64,000 nucleotides of DNA from Bacteroidota bacterium (GTDB taxonomy: Bacteria > Bacteroidota > Bacteroidia > Chitinophagales > Chitinophagaceae), in assembly GCA_016706595.1 (NCBI GenBank), contig JADJJH010000002.1, positions 496,001-560,000 of the forward strand, in the 5' to 3' direction. A model generated the notes under the pieces. That model was not told where the DNA came from. It saw only the letters and a program-made list of their open reading frames with translations, and did no database searches. Positions 44,878 through 53,656 of this stretch are shown one piece after another. The number at the start of each line of letters is the position of its first letter. Position 1 is the stretch's first letter. The position numbers were made by a program, and so were the translations under genes.

Positions 44878-45576
44878 TTATTGCTTTGTAACTCTACGAA
44901 CACCTAAAACTTTACCGTTATGATCGGCAAATTGTAATAAGTAAATGCCATCTGCCACTTTATCTAATGCAACTCTTAAATCTGCATCTTTGTTTGGATC
45001 TACATTAAACTTTGCCACTCTTTTGCCAATTACATTCATCACGTTTATGTTTGCGATTCGCTTGTCGTTTAATTTTAGATTGATATAATCGGTGGCAGGA
45101 TTTGGGTAAATAGTTACCAAAGAATTAGTTTCTAAATCTTTAGTGCTTGTTGCCCATGTTATAAATTTATATACCATATCACCATAATTCGTATTGATAG
45201 TAACATAAACCGGACCATCCGCTGCGGTTGGTTGAGCCGTCATCATAACATCTAAAATAAACTTTTCACCTGCATGAACGATAACACTTCGAGGTGAAGT
45301 TGTCAAATTCCAAGGGATACAAGTGCCAGCGGTGCTTCCTGTAATTTCATCACAGATGCCTGAACTGGTCCAACCGGTAGGTAAAGCGCCTGATGTTCTT
45401 GTCCATGTAACTGTAATCGAATCACTTGTGTTATTGTATAAAGTGTCATAAAGTCTATCGCTTATACCGTCTTTGTGAAAACCACCAAAAACAACCGTGT
45501 CTTTCCAAATAGTTACTTGTCCAAATGAAGTTAGCCCAACGATTAAGAATACCATGCTAAGTAAAATCTTTCTCAT
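44878..45576 (-). CDS. Small secreted protein with T9SS sorting domain
   Basis: This protein of about 232 residues has a signal peptide (MRKILLSMVFLIVGLTSFGQ) and a C-terminal sorting domain starting VTIYPNPATDYINLKL and ending GVRRVTKQ. The middle is beta-rich, with TVTWTRTSGALPTGWTSSGICDEITG and an immunoglobulin-like look; two Cys could pair (ICDEI, GTCIP). The frame is open to 45597; I use ATG 45576 because the signal peptide begins there. It is divergent from the Omp28-like gene. Function unknown; surface or secreted through T9SS is inferred. Confidence 0.83.
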   Translation of the reverse strand: MRKILLSMVFLIVGLTSFGQVTIWKDTVVFGGFHKDGISDRLYDTLYNNTSDSITVTWTRTSGALPTGWTSSGICDEITGSTAGTCIPWNLTTSPRSVIVHAGEKFILDVMMTAQPTAADGPVYVTINTNYGDMVYKFITWATSTKDLETNSLVTIYPNPATDYINLKLNDKRIANINVMNVIGKRVAKFNVDPNKDADLRVALDKVADGIYLLQFADHNGKVLGVRRVTKQ

Positions 45577-45663
45577 ATCAAAAATATTTAAGCGCAATGT
45601 ACAAATTATTATTTGTGACCTTGATTTTTTTTGTTAAAAAAACGGCAAAATGCGAAAAATCGC

Positions 45664-45671
45664 TACCTTAG
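45664..45671 (+). promoter_or_regulatory. Possible -7 element of the Omp28-like gene
   Basis: TACCTTAG, one mismatch from TAnnTTTG, lies 23 bases before the ATG at 45695. Confidence 0.35.
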
Positions 45672-45694
45672 CAACCAAAATAAAACTTTAAGAC

Positions 45695-47752
45695 ATGAAA
45701 AAATTATTATCATTTTTAATTCTTGCACTCTCGTTTACGATTGCGAATGCACAATATTGGCAACTCTATTATCCTAATGCCGGTACAAATCCCGAAAGCT
45801 TAAATAATGATGCAGAGTACCCGGTAGGTGGTGGGTTATCAACTACGTGGACAACCATGCAAGGTTATAGTGCAACCCCTGTTTGGTCTACTAACCAAAC
45901 TATACCATTTAGTTTCAATTTTAATGGTAGTCCGGTAACAACTTATAAAGTCTCAACATCAGGCATTTTAACTTTTGATGTGAGTACAGCCTTAGCAGCG
46001 CCATCTTATACAAAAGCAGCTTTGCCAAATGCTGCTATTCCTGATAAATCTGTGTGTATTTGGGGTATGTCGGCCATTGGCACGAATGATAATATTGTTA
46101 CTAAAACTTTTGGAACAGCGCCAAATCGTCAATTGTGGATTCAATTTAATTCATATGGGTATGGAAATGTGGCTTCTGATGGTTCAAACTTCACATATTG
46201 GAGCATTGTTTTACAAGAAGGTTCGAATCGTATTTATATCGTAGATAATCGCACAGGTGGATATGCAACTACTAAGCAGGTATCTGCAGGTATACAAATC
46301 AATTCATCTACTGCTTATACTGTACCTACATCACCTAATTTAAATTCTTTAGCAACCACAGATCCTACACCGGCTGATAATTCATTTTATGTGTTTATTC
46401 CGGGTGTTCAACCTGCTTTAGATGCGGCTTGCGTTTCAATGACCCCTAAATTATTAACGAGTCAGTCATTTGCGTTAGTGGGAGGAAATGTTCCGGTAAT
46501 TGCAAAAGTTCAAAACATTGGTTCTACAGCCATGTCGACGTATAATATCAAAATCAATGATGGCTCTACGATTTTAAATTTTCCTCAAACAACAGCGATA
46601 GCTTCAGGAAATACCGCTAATATTTCAATTAATTATCCAATGGGTTCAATTGGCACCAAACCAATTAAATTATGGGTTGAACTTACTGGAGATACTTATC
46701 ATGCAAACGATACCGTTACTTCAGAATTTAATGGGGCTTCTTATACACCAACCCATGTTCCTGTTTTTGAAGAGGCAACCGGAACTTGGTGTCAGTGGTG
46801 TCCTCGTGGTGCAGTATATATGGATTCACTAGTAGATCTTCATCCCGATGCGGTTGCCATTGCCGTTCATAATGGAGATCCGATGACTGTAGCAGATTAC
46901 GATGCAGGCATGGGGCCATTAATTGGTGGTTATCCGTCAGGATTGGTAGATCGTAAATACGAAGCTGATCCTTCAGATTTTTTAACTGAATATAATAATG
47001 TAAAAGGTGATTTTGGTGTTGGTGATATTACTATAAACCAACCTACTGTGACTGGGTCAAGTGTTTCTGTAAAAGTGGATGTAAAAATGGCGATCTCAAC
47101 GCAATCAAATTATAATTATCGCTTAGCCTTAGTTATTACTGAAGATGATATGCATGGTACCACTTCACAATGGAATCAAGCTAATGCTTATGCAGGTGGT
47201 GGTGCCGGACCAATGGGTGGTTACGAATTATTACCAAGTTCAGTGCCGGCGGCTCAAATGTATTATGATCATGTTGCACGAGTAATTGTGGGTGGTTTTG
47301 AAGGACAAACAGGGTCATTGCCTGCGGTTATGACAGCAGGAAGCACGTATTCTTATACTTTTAACTGGACTGCCCCTGCAGGTACTGTTTTGTACAAGTG
47401 TAAAGCAAATGCCTTATTAATTTGCGGCTTAAGCAAAGAAATACATAATGGTAATTGGAAAGGTGTTTATCCAACATCTGTTGATGACATCATTAAAGTA
47501 AAAGAACTTACTATTTTCCCTAATCCTTCAAATGATTACTTAAATGTTGACTTCACATTAAATGAAACTTCAGATGTGGTAGTTGTATTAACAGATATGA
47601 CAGGCAATGTGGTTTATAATAATCCTTTGAAAAATTTAACAGGAAATCAAGGAGTAGTGATTAATACTTCAAATTTGTCAAATGGTATGTATAATTTAAC
47701 GCTACGTACCAAGCAAGGTAATGTAACAAGAAAAGTTACGATTGCACACTAA
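45695..47752 (+). CDS. Omp28-like thioredoxin-fold protein with T9SS sorting domain
   Basis: The 685-residue protein has a signal peptide at about 1-20. A beta-rich N-terminal half (up to about 240) is followed by a CARDB-like segment and then an Omp28-type domain, FEEATGTWCQWCPRGAVYMDSL, with a CxxC pair at Cys366-Cys369. The fold there is thioredoxin-like. The C-terminal 80 residues (LTIFPNPSNDYLNVDF to RKVTIAH) are a type A T9SS sorting signal. Redox activity on the surface is inferred from CxxC. It ends before a bidirectional terminator. Confidence 0.87.
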   Translation: MKKLLSFLILALSFTIANAQYWQLYYPNAGTNPESLNNDAEYPVGGGLSTTWTTMQGYSATPVWSTNQTIPFSFNFNGSPVTTYKVSTSGILTFDVSTALAAPSYTKAALPNAAIPDKSVCIWGMSAIGTNDNIVTKTFGTAPNRQLWIQFNSYGYGNVASDGSNFTYWSIVLQEGSNRIYIVDNRTGGYATTKQVSAGIQINSSTAYTVPTSPNLNSLATTDPTPADNSFYVFIPGVQPALDAACVSMTPKLLTSQSFALVGGNVPVIAKVQNIGSTAMSTYNIKINDGSTILNFPQTTAIASGNTANISINYPMGSIGTKPIKLWVELTGDTYHANDTVTSEFNGASYTPTHVPVFEEATGTWCQWCPRGAVYMDSLVDLHPDAVAIAVHNGDPMTVADYDAGMGPLIGGYPSGLVDRKYEADPSDFLTEYNNVKGDFGVGDITINQPTVTGSSVSVKVDVKMAISTQSNYNYRLALVITEDDMHGTTSQWNQANAYAGGGAGPMGGYELLPSSVPAAQMYYDHVARVIVGGFEGQTGSLPAVMTAGSTYSYTFNWTAPAGTVLYKCKANALLICGLSKEIHNGNWKGVYPTSVDDIIKVKELTIFPNPSNDYLNVDFTLNETSDVVVVLTDMTGNVVYNNPLKNLTGNQGVVINTSNLSNGMYNLTLRTKQGNVTRKVTIAH

Positions 47753-47771
47753 TTAATATTGTTCGTAAATA

Positions 47772-47807
47772 GAAAAGAGGTTGGCTGTTTGTCAACCTCT
47801 TTTTTAT
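47772..47807. terminator. Bidirectional terminator between Omp28-like gene and metallo-hydrolase
   Basis: AAAGAGGTTG (47775-47784) pairs perfectly with CAACCTCTTT (47793-47802), with A-rich and T-rich flanks suiting both convergent genes. Confidence 0.88.
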
Positions 47808-47841
47808 TATAGGGCATATTAAAAACTACTGATACTTTGTT

Positions 47842-48681
47842 TTACAATTCCTCCACAGAAATCAATTGATCATGACGAATTCCTCTTTCCGATTTTTGCA
47901 ACGAACAACAAGCAACCGATTTATCATGTTCAAAATATAATAACCAATTATTTTCTGCTGCTTCATGCAATAATTTTTCTTTCTCATTCAGGGTATCAAG
48001 TGGACGCATATCATAGGCCATTACCCATGGCAAAGAAATATGTGCTAATGAAGGAATTAAATCGGCACAGTATAAAAGGGTTTGATTTTTATAATGAATA
48101 AGTGGCAACATCATTTCATCTGTATGTCCGTTTACAATTCTAATTTGCATCTTCAATAACCTTTCGGTATCTGTGCTTTCATCAATAAATTGTAATTGAC
48201 CACTTTCTTGAATTGGCAAAATATTTTCTTTTAAAAAAGAAGCTTTCTCTCGAGCATTAGGCTTTAAAGCTGAATTCCAGTGTTTTTCATTACTCCAATA
48301 TCTTGCTTTCGAAAAAGTAGGTAATAATTTATCGCCTTCTTTTTTGATAGCACCACCACAATGATCAAAATGCAGATGAGTAAGAAAAACATCGGTGATA
48401 TCGTTGGTCGAAAATCCAAGATTTTGTAATGACCCTTCCAACGAATCATCACCATGGGGTTGAAAATGTCCAAAGAATTTCTCATCTTGTTTATTGCCCA
48501 TGCCGGTGTCAACTAATATGAGTTGATTTCCGTCTTCAATCAATAGGCAACGCATTGACCAAGTGCACATATTGTTGTCATCGGATGGGTTTACTTTATT
48601 CCACATGCTTTTTGGCACTACACCATGCATAGCACCACCATCAAGTTTAAAAAACCCGGTTGGGATTGTATGTAATTTCAT
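47842..48681 (-). CDS. MBL-fold metallo-hydrolase
   Basis: The 279-residue protein carries the metal-binding motif LTHLHFDHCGG near residue 91, an upstream LVDTGMGNK strand, VNGHTDEMMLP and a late YCADLIPSLAHI Asp/His site, so two zinc sites are likely. It resembles quorum-quenching lactonases and general metallo-hydrolases; the substrate is not clear. It lies nine bases after the antiporter gene and is probably co-transcribed with it. No signal peptide is seen. Confidence 0.9.
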   Translation of the reverse strand: MKLHTIPTGFFKLDGGAMHGVVPKSMWNKVNPSDDNNMCTWSMRCLLIEDGNQLILVDTGMGNKQDEKFFGHFQPHGDDSLEGSLQNLGFSTNDITDVFLTHLHFDHCGGAIKKEGDKLLPTFSKARYWSNEKHWNSALKPNAREKASFLKENILPIQESGQLQFIDESTDTERLLKMQIRIVNGHTDEMMLPLIHYKNQTLLYCADLIPSLAHISLPWVMAYDMRPLDTLNEKEKLLHEAAENNWLLYFEHDKSVACCSLQKSERGIRHDQLISVEEL

Positions 48682-48690
48682 AACGTAAGA

Positions 48691-49968
48691 TTAATTGAAT
48701 TCTTTTCTTTTCGCAAATTTATCTATAAGGTCAAGTAATGGATTTGTAGCAAGCGTTGTAAGAATTGCCATCAATACAAATAAAGTAAAAATTTCTGTCG
48801 ATAAAATGCCTGCTTCTAATCCGATGTTTAAAACCACTAACTCCATTAAGCCGCGGGTATTCATTAATGCACCTAAACGAAGTGCATCGGCTGTGGGTAA
48901 CCCAACCCATTTTGCGGGTAACAAACTGCCCAAAAATTTACCGAGCATGGCAACGATGATAATTATAAAAAGTGTCCATAATGAAAATACATTTAGCCAG
49001 ATGATTTGCAATCTCAAGCCATTGAATGCAAAAAAAACAGGCAAAAAAAGATGCACACTAATGGCTTCAATTTTTGAGTTGAGTTCAATCGTAAATTCTT
49101 CATTTCGTGGCATAATCACGCCTGCCAAAAATGCTCCGAATAAAATATGTAAGCCAATTATTTCGGCACACAATGCACTAAACAGAAGGAGTATAAATGC
49201 AACTACTAATAGCTTGTAGTTACCTGTTGATTTTGAGGTTGGGCTTAGCAAAATTTTACGCAACCAAGGACGAACAACAAATGCCATCAACACAATAAAA
49301 ATAAATGCAAATACAATGGTAGGTATGGCCGCTTGTAAGCTTCCTGCTTTAGCCATGGCAACTACGATAGAAAGTAAACACCAATTTAGTAAATCGGCAA
49401 CAGCAGCACAACTCAGTGCAAGTTTGCCAATGCTTTGTGAACCCATACCACGTGCACTAATAATACGTGCCAACACGGGAAAGGCGGTTATACTTAGTGA
49501 AATGGCTATAAAAGCAACAAAAACAAAATAGGATATTTTGATGGTGCCATAGGCATGATACAAAAACGAGTATAAGAAGACCCCAGTTATACAGGGCACT
49601 ACAATGCTACTTATACTTAATGTAATCACTTTTCGCGATTGCTGTTTAAATAAATGCAAATCGAGCTCAATGCCAATAATAAACATAAATAGGGCTAAGC
49701 CTAATTTGCTTAAAATCTCTAAATAGATATAAGACTTTTCAGGAAATAGATAATTGAAAATTTCGGGAAACAACATGCCTAATCCCGAAACGCCAATGAC
49801 AATGCCGGCAACAATTTCACCAATTACTGTAGGTTGGTTTAGTTTCTTAAATAGTAAACCAAATGCTCGTGACACAATAAGGATAATCAATAATTGCAAT
49901 AGTAACAAGCTTACAGGCTCATGTAATTTTTCGAGAATATTATTCAATACATCAGACAAACTCAACAT
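48691..49968 (-). CDS. Cation/proton antiporter, CPA2 (Kef/NapA-like)
   Basis: This 425-residue membrane protein has about 12-13 transmembrane segments and the CPA2 features QPTVIGEIVAGIVIGVSGLG near residue 45, LGLALFMFIIGIELDL and an internal AFPVLARIISARG. It exchanges Na+ or K+ for protons. There is no C-terminal TrkA-N domain, unlike full-length KefC. ATG 49968 is used; an upstream in-frame TTG (49977) would add three residues. It precedes the metallo-hydrolase. Ion preference is unknown. Confidence 0.9.
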   Translation of the reverse strand: MLSLSDVLNNILEKLHEPVSLLLLQLLIILIVSRAFGLLFKKLNQPTVIGEIVAGIVIGVSGLGMLFPEIFNYLFPEKSYIYLEILSKLGLALFMFIIGIELDLHLFKQQSRKVITLSISSIVVPCITGVFLYSFLYHAYGTIKISYFVFVAFIAISLSITAFPVLARIISARGMGSQSIGKLALSCAAVADLLNWCLLSIVVAMAKAGSLQAAIPTIVFAFIFIVLMAFVVRPWLRKILLSPTSKSTGNYKLLVVAFILLLFSALCAEIIGLHILFGAFLAGVIMPRNEEFTIELNSKIEAISVHLFLPVFFAFNGLRLQIIWLNVFSLWTLFIIIIVAMLGKFLGSLLPAKWVGLPTADALRLGALMNTRGLMELVVLNIGLEAGILSTEIFTLFVLMAILTTLATNPLLDLIDKFAKRKEFN

Positions 49969-49990
49969 GTTATGCAATACTTATTTGATG

Positions 49991-49998
49991 CGAAAGTA
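49991..49998 (-). promoter_or_regulatory. Promoter -7 element of the antiporter gene
   Basis: On the minus strand TACTTTCG, one mismatch from TAnnTTTG and the same as before rpsO, lies 22 bases before the ATG. Confidence 0.5.
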
Positions 49999-50308
49999 TT
50001 AAAATTAATTGGCCATGTGTAGCGTCAACAATAAATTGGCGTATACCTGAGAGATAGCAACGAAAATACTTTTGCTTGTTTTAAGCTAAAGATTGAAGTG
50101 CATGGTGCGATCCCGAAGCAGCCACGAAGTGAATAATTTGTTTTGCTGATTGTACATGTATTCAGGGCGCTTGTGAGACATGCCCCAAAAATATAAACTT
50201 GACAATGCAGCAGATTAGAAACCACATCATAACTATTCAAAATATGGCACTTGCGATATAAGTATTAATTCTTAGGCTGCCTTTAACATCAACACTTTAG
50301 ATTACATG
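49999..50308. other. Intergenic region between divergent antiporter and DUF2480 genes
   Basis: About 310 bases without a supportable gene. A 71-codon open frame on the minus strand (50025-50240) has low coding character and no homology I recognise. No repeat or RNA gene is visible. Confidence 0.45.
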
Positions 50309-50316
50309 TAAATTTG
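50309..50316 (+). promoter_or_regulatory. Promoter -7 element next to the DUF2480 gene start
   Basis: TAAATTTG, a perfect TAnnTTTG, ends five bases before the ATG at 50322. Confidence 0.55.
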
Positions 50317-50321
50317 CAATC

Positions 50322-50831
50322 ATGGAAATGATAGTCAATAAAGTCGCAGAAAGTGGAATCATAACCCTCAATCTGGAAGATTTTTTACCAAAGCAAATCA
50401 TGGTCTTCGACCTCAAGCCCTTTTTATTTATGGAGCTAATCTTAAAAGAAAAAGAGTATCGTGCGGCCTTATTGGCTCATGATTGGGAAGTATATCGTGG
50501 TAAGGAAGTAGTGCTTACTTGTACTGCTGATGCCATTATTCCGGTATGGGCGTACATGCTGGCTACGAGCTATTTACAAGCGGTTACTTCGCAAGTAATT
50601 ATGGGCAATGAAACGCAAGCCAAGAAGGATTTTTTAATATCGAATCTTCGTCAGATTGATGCAAAAGCCTACGAAAATCAAAGAGTAGTAATAAAAGGTT
50701 GCGGCGAAATTCCAATTCCAGAGGAAGCCTATGCATGCATCACTCTTTTACTAAGGCCTTATGTAAAAAGTTTGATGTATGGCGAACCATGCAGTACGGT
50801 ACCTATTTATAAAAAGAAAGTTCTTGTATAA
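50322..50831 (+). CDS. DUF2480-family protein
   Basis: This 169-residue protein matches DUF2480, a family nearly confined to Bacteroidota. VNKVAESGIITLNLEDF begins it; LKEKEYRAAL, VVLTCTADAIIPVWAYMLATSYL and VVIKGCGEIPIPEEAY are the conserved blocks. Three Cys are spread through the sequence. No signal peptide or membrane segment is seen. It stands upstream of the lytic transglycosylase gene by 38 bases. Function unknown. Confidence 0.85.
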   Translation: MEMIVNKVAESGIITLNLEDFLPKQIMVFDLKPFLFMELILKEKEYRAALLAHDWEVYRGKEVVLTCTADAIIPVWAYMLATSYLQAVTSQVIMGNETQAKKDFLISNLRQIDAKAYENQRVVIKGCGEIPIPEEAYACITLLLRPYVKSLMYGEPCSTVPIYKKKVLV

Positions 50832-50869
50832 GCAAAGCATTATTTTTCAATTCTAAATTCAATGTAAAT

Positions 50870-51784
50870 ATGAAGCCATTTATTTTAATGATATTTTTAT
50901 CGGTAAGCTCTGCTATACTGTTTGCGCAAGATCCAACATCACGTGATCGTATCAATGATATGCCCGATAATAAACCTATGAATGGTTATTCGCCCATTAG
51001 AGTAACCACACCATCGGTTCCACTTACTTTCAGCTTATTTGGAGAAAAAATGCCTTTAGAACAGTGGGATATTCGTGAGCGTTTTGATCGTGAATTATTA
51101 GTGAATACTTATATGCAAGGTTCAACGGCCTACATTATTAAATTGATGAATCGTTGGATGCCAATGATAGAAGAAAGATTAGCAGCTAATAACGTACCTG
51201 ATGATTTTAAGTATCTATGTGTGGCCGAAAGTGCTTTGCAAAATCAAATATCAAAAGCAGGCGCTGTTGGCTTTTGGCAATTTATGAGTAGTACAGCCCC
51301 TATCTATGGTTTGCTAATTGATGGAGAAATTGACGAACGATATAATGTTGAAAAAGCAACCGATGCAGCTTGTAAATATTTGAAGGATGCCTATCAAAAA
51401 TTTGGAAATTGGACAAGTGCAGCGGCTTCGTATAATTGTGGGATGGGTGGCATGAATTCAGCACTCGTTAGCCAAGGCGAAACAAGTTTTTACAATGTTG
51501 TATTACCTGAAGAAACTATGCGTTATATTTTTAGAATTGCTGCATTGAAATATATTCTCCTGAATCAAAAAATGATGGGCTTCAATTTGCAAGAAGATAA
51601 TTTATATCAACCGTTTAAAGTACGAAGAGAATCCATCTCAACTGGACTTGGCAATTTGATCGCCTTTGCAAAAAGTAGGGGTACAAATTATAAAATGTTG
51701 AAGTTGCTTAACCCATGGCTACGGGAAAAAACATTTAATAATGCAAAAGGAAGAACTTATACCATCTTGCTTCCTGCATCATAA
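50870..51784 (+). CDS. Lytic transglycosylase, SLT domain
   Basis: This 304-residue exported protein has a signal peptide (about 1-19, ending LFAQ). The SLT domain carries the catalytic Glu120 in CVAESALQNQ, then KAGAVGFWQFMSSTAPIYGL and AAASYNCGMGG. It resembles MltD-type enzymes that cut peptidoglycan glycan strands. The last 60 residues (KSRGTNYKMLKLLNPWLREKTF) look like a short LysM-like or linker part, shorter than in E. coli MltD. With the OXA-like gene after it, this is a small envelope group. Confidence 0.92.
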   Translation: MKPFILMIFLSVSSAILFAQDPTSRDRINDMPDNKPMNGYSPIRVTTPSVPLTFSLFGEKMPLEQWDIRERFDRELLVNTYMQGSTAYIIKLMNRWMPMIEERLAANNVPDDFKYLCVAESALQNQISKAGAVGFWQFMSSTAPIYGLLIDGEIDERYNVEKATDAACKYLKDAYQKFGNWTSAAASYNCGMGGMNSALVSQGETSFYNVVLPEETMRYIFRIAALKYILLNQKMMGFNLQEDNLYQPFKVRRESISTGLGNLIAFAKSRGTNYKMLKLLNPWLREKTFNNAKGRTYTILLPAS

Positions 51785-51930
51785 AATGAGTGGTCAATTG
51801 TGATTGTCAAAAACAACTTTTTGAATACCAAGCGATGGATTTAACAAACTGCCCAATGGATTTATATACATAGAATTTGAAATGAATGGCAGTATTTTAG
51901 AAATACAAATAGTATAATAGGGTTTGTTCT

Positions 51931-51938
51931 TACATTTG
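51931..51938 (+). promoter_or_regulatory. Promoter -7 element next to the class D beta-lactamase-like gene
   Basis: TACATTTG, a perfect TAnnTTTG, ends four bases before the ATG at 51943. A leaderless transcript is predicted. Confidence 0.55.
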
Positions 51939-51942
51939 CCCA

Positions 51943-52782
51943 ATGAAATCTATTTTTTCTATTTTATTGATAGCCCTATTTTTCACCTCTTGTGAGCGAA
52001 ATAATATTCAAGAACAAACACAATGGACAGCAATTTGCAAGCAATACGGCATTGATTCAGTTGCTTTTGAGTTAGCGGATAATAGCCATGATCAAGTATA
52101 CTATTTAAATAAGCATCGTATTTCAAAACGGAATAGTCCGGCTTCAACTTTTAAAATTGTAAATTCATTAGTTGCGCTTGAAACCTCAGTTGTGCCTGAT
52201 GAAAACTTTATACTTCCATGGGATGGTGTTGTGCGCGCACGTGTAGAATGGAATAAAGATATGAGTATGCGTGAGGCATTTAAGGTAAGCTCGGTTCCGT
52301 ATTATCAAGAAGTTGCCCGCAGAATTGGTGCCGTTGAAATGCAAAAGTGGATAGATACTTTGCAGTATGGAAATAAGCAACTAGGAGTAAAGGTTGATGA
52401 GTTTTGGTTGGATAATACTTTGCAAATTTCAGTGGATGAACAAGTAGGATTGATGAAAAAACTCTATTTCGATAAATTGCCCTTTTCGCAACGTTCGCAA
52501 CGCATAGTTCGTTCAATGATGTTGCAAGAAGATAGCACAGATTATAGATTGTATTACAAGACCGGTACTCGTAAATCCGATAGTTCAGTATTGGCGTGGA
52601 TGGTTGGTTTTATTGAACGTAAGGAAACACAAATTGGGGTATTAACGAAAAGTAAGGAAACGAATTACAAACCCTATTTTTTTGCTATGAATATCGAAAC
52701 GGCTGATACATTACTCGATTTTCATTCGGTAAGATTAAAAATTGTTAAGGATGTTTTGCGCGAGCGAAAAATCATTGAATAG
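51943..52782 (+). CDS. Class D beta-lactamase-like lipoprotein (OXA-type serine enzyme)
   Basis: The 279-residue protein has a lipoprotein signal with Cys17 (FFTSCERN). All class D signatures occur in order: Ser68-Thr-Phe-Lys71 (PASTFK), Ser116-Ser-Val118, Tyr142-Gly-Asn144, Trp155 in FWLD, and Lys206-Thr-Gly208. These are the residues used by OXA enzymes to hydrolyse penicillins; Lys71 is normally carbamylated. Alternatives are a BlaR1-like sensor domain or a penicillin-binding transpeptidase domain, but the protein has no extra domain and the YGN motif is typical of class D. No mobile elements adjoin it, so it looks intrinsic. Activity and spectrum are not known. Confidence 0.82.
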   Translation: MKSIFSILLIALFFTSCERNNIQEQTQWTAICKQYGIDSVAFELADNSHDQVYYLNKHRISKRNSPASTFKIVNSLVALETSVVPDENFILPWDGVVRARVEWNKDMSMREAFKVSSVPYYQEVARRIGAVEMQKWIDTLQYGNKQLGVKVDEFWLDNTLQISVDEQVGLMKKLYFDKLPFSQRSQRIVRSMMLQEDSTDYRLYYKTGTRKSDSSVLAWMVGFIERKETQIGVLTKSKETNYKPYFFAMNIETADTLLDFHSVRLKIVKDVLRERKIIE

Positions 52783-52824
52783 TGGTTTAATAGATTGTAG
52801 CATACACAAAACAAATATTTTATT

Positions 52825-53487
52825 ATGGAGATTTTTCATACCGAATACTTAATAAGCAGCCCGGATATTACCCATTGTCCGAAAGGCAACTTGCCAGAGA
52901 TTGCATTTATAGGAAGAAGTAATGTAGGTAAATCATCTTTGATTAATATGCTTACCAATAAAAAGGAATTAGCAAAGGTTTCATCATCGCCTGGCAAAAC
53001 GCAAATGATCAATCATTTTTTAATTAATAAAAATATGTATTGGGTTGATTTGCCTGGATATGGTTTTGCCAAGGTTTCACAAAGCAAAAGAGTGGCATGG
53101 GCGAAGATGATTTGGACTTATGTAGAAGAACGAGAAAATTTGCAAACCTTATTTGTATTGATTGATAGCCGACATACACCGCAAAAAATGGATATCGAAT
53201 TTGTAAATAAATTGGGGTCAAAAGCGATTCCGTTTACCATCGTATTTACAAAGGCAGATAAAGAGTCGCAAAAGGAAGTGAGTGAACATGTTACTCAATT
53301 TAAAAAAGCCTTGTTGGCTACTTGGAGCGAACTTCCGCCCATTTTTGTTACCTCTGCAGTGAAGCGATTAGCAAGAAAAGAAATGTTAGCGTATATCGAA
53401 AAATTACGCTTGGCTTATGTGCCTGCCGAAGTGATTAAACAAAGTATTGAAGAAGAAAAACTTGAGGGAGGTTCTACAAGCGCGTAA
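52825..53487 (+). CDS. engB: Ribosome biogenesis GTP-binding protein EngB (YsxC/YihA)
   Basis: This 220-residue GTPase is needed for 50S subunit assembly. G motifs are complete: GRSNVGKS at 30-37 (P-loop), PGKTQ switch, DLPGYGF near residue 73, FTKADK near 147 and TSAVKRL near 183. The N-terminus ISSPDITHCPKGNLPEIAFIG is typical. It is slightly longer than E. coli YihA, with an acidic Ser/Gly tail. It follows the beta-lactamase-like gene by 42 bases and may share its transcript. Confidence 0.96.
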   Translation: MEIFHTEYLISSPDITHCPKGNLPEIAFIGRSNVGKSSLINMLTNKKELAKVSSSPGKTQMINHFLINKNMYWVDLPGYGFAKVSQSKRVAWAKMIWTYVEERENLQTLFVLIDSRHTPQKMDIEFVNKLGSKAIPFTIVFTKADKESQKEVSEHVTQFKKALLATWSELPPIFVTSAVKRLARKEMLAYIEKLRLAYVPAEVIKQSIEEEKLEGGSTSA

Positions 53488-53656
53488 GCTGTATCAGGCT
53501 TACATTTTGAGAAATTTTTCAGAAATGAATGGATTTTACCTTGCCTTTTTCAAGGTAAACGCTGATATACCTCATAATACTAAACGAAAATCGCAAAGTT
53601 GGTAATGTTGTTAGTCTGGTAATATGCTTACCTCAAGTTTGGCTTACCTTCATCTG

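Noticed and set aside
50025..50240. 71-codon minus-strand ORF between antiporter and DUF2480
   Set aside because: Cys- and Ser-rich composition with no recognisable start context or homology; taken as chance.
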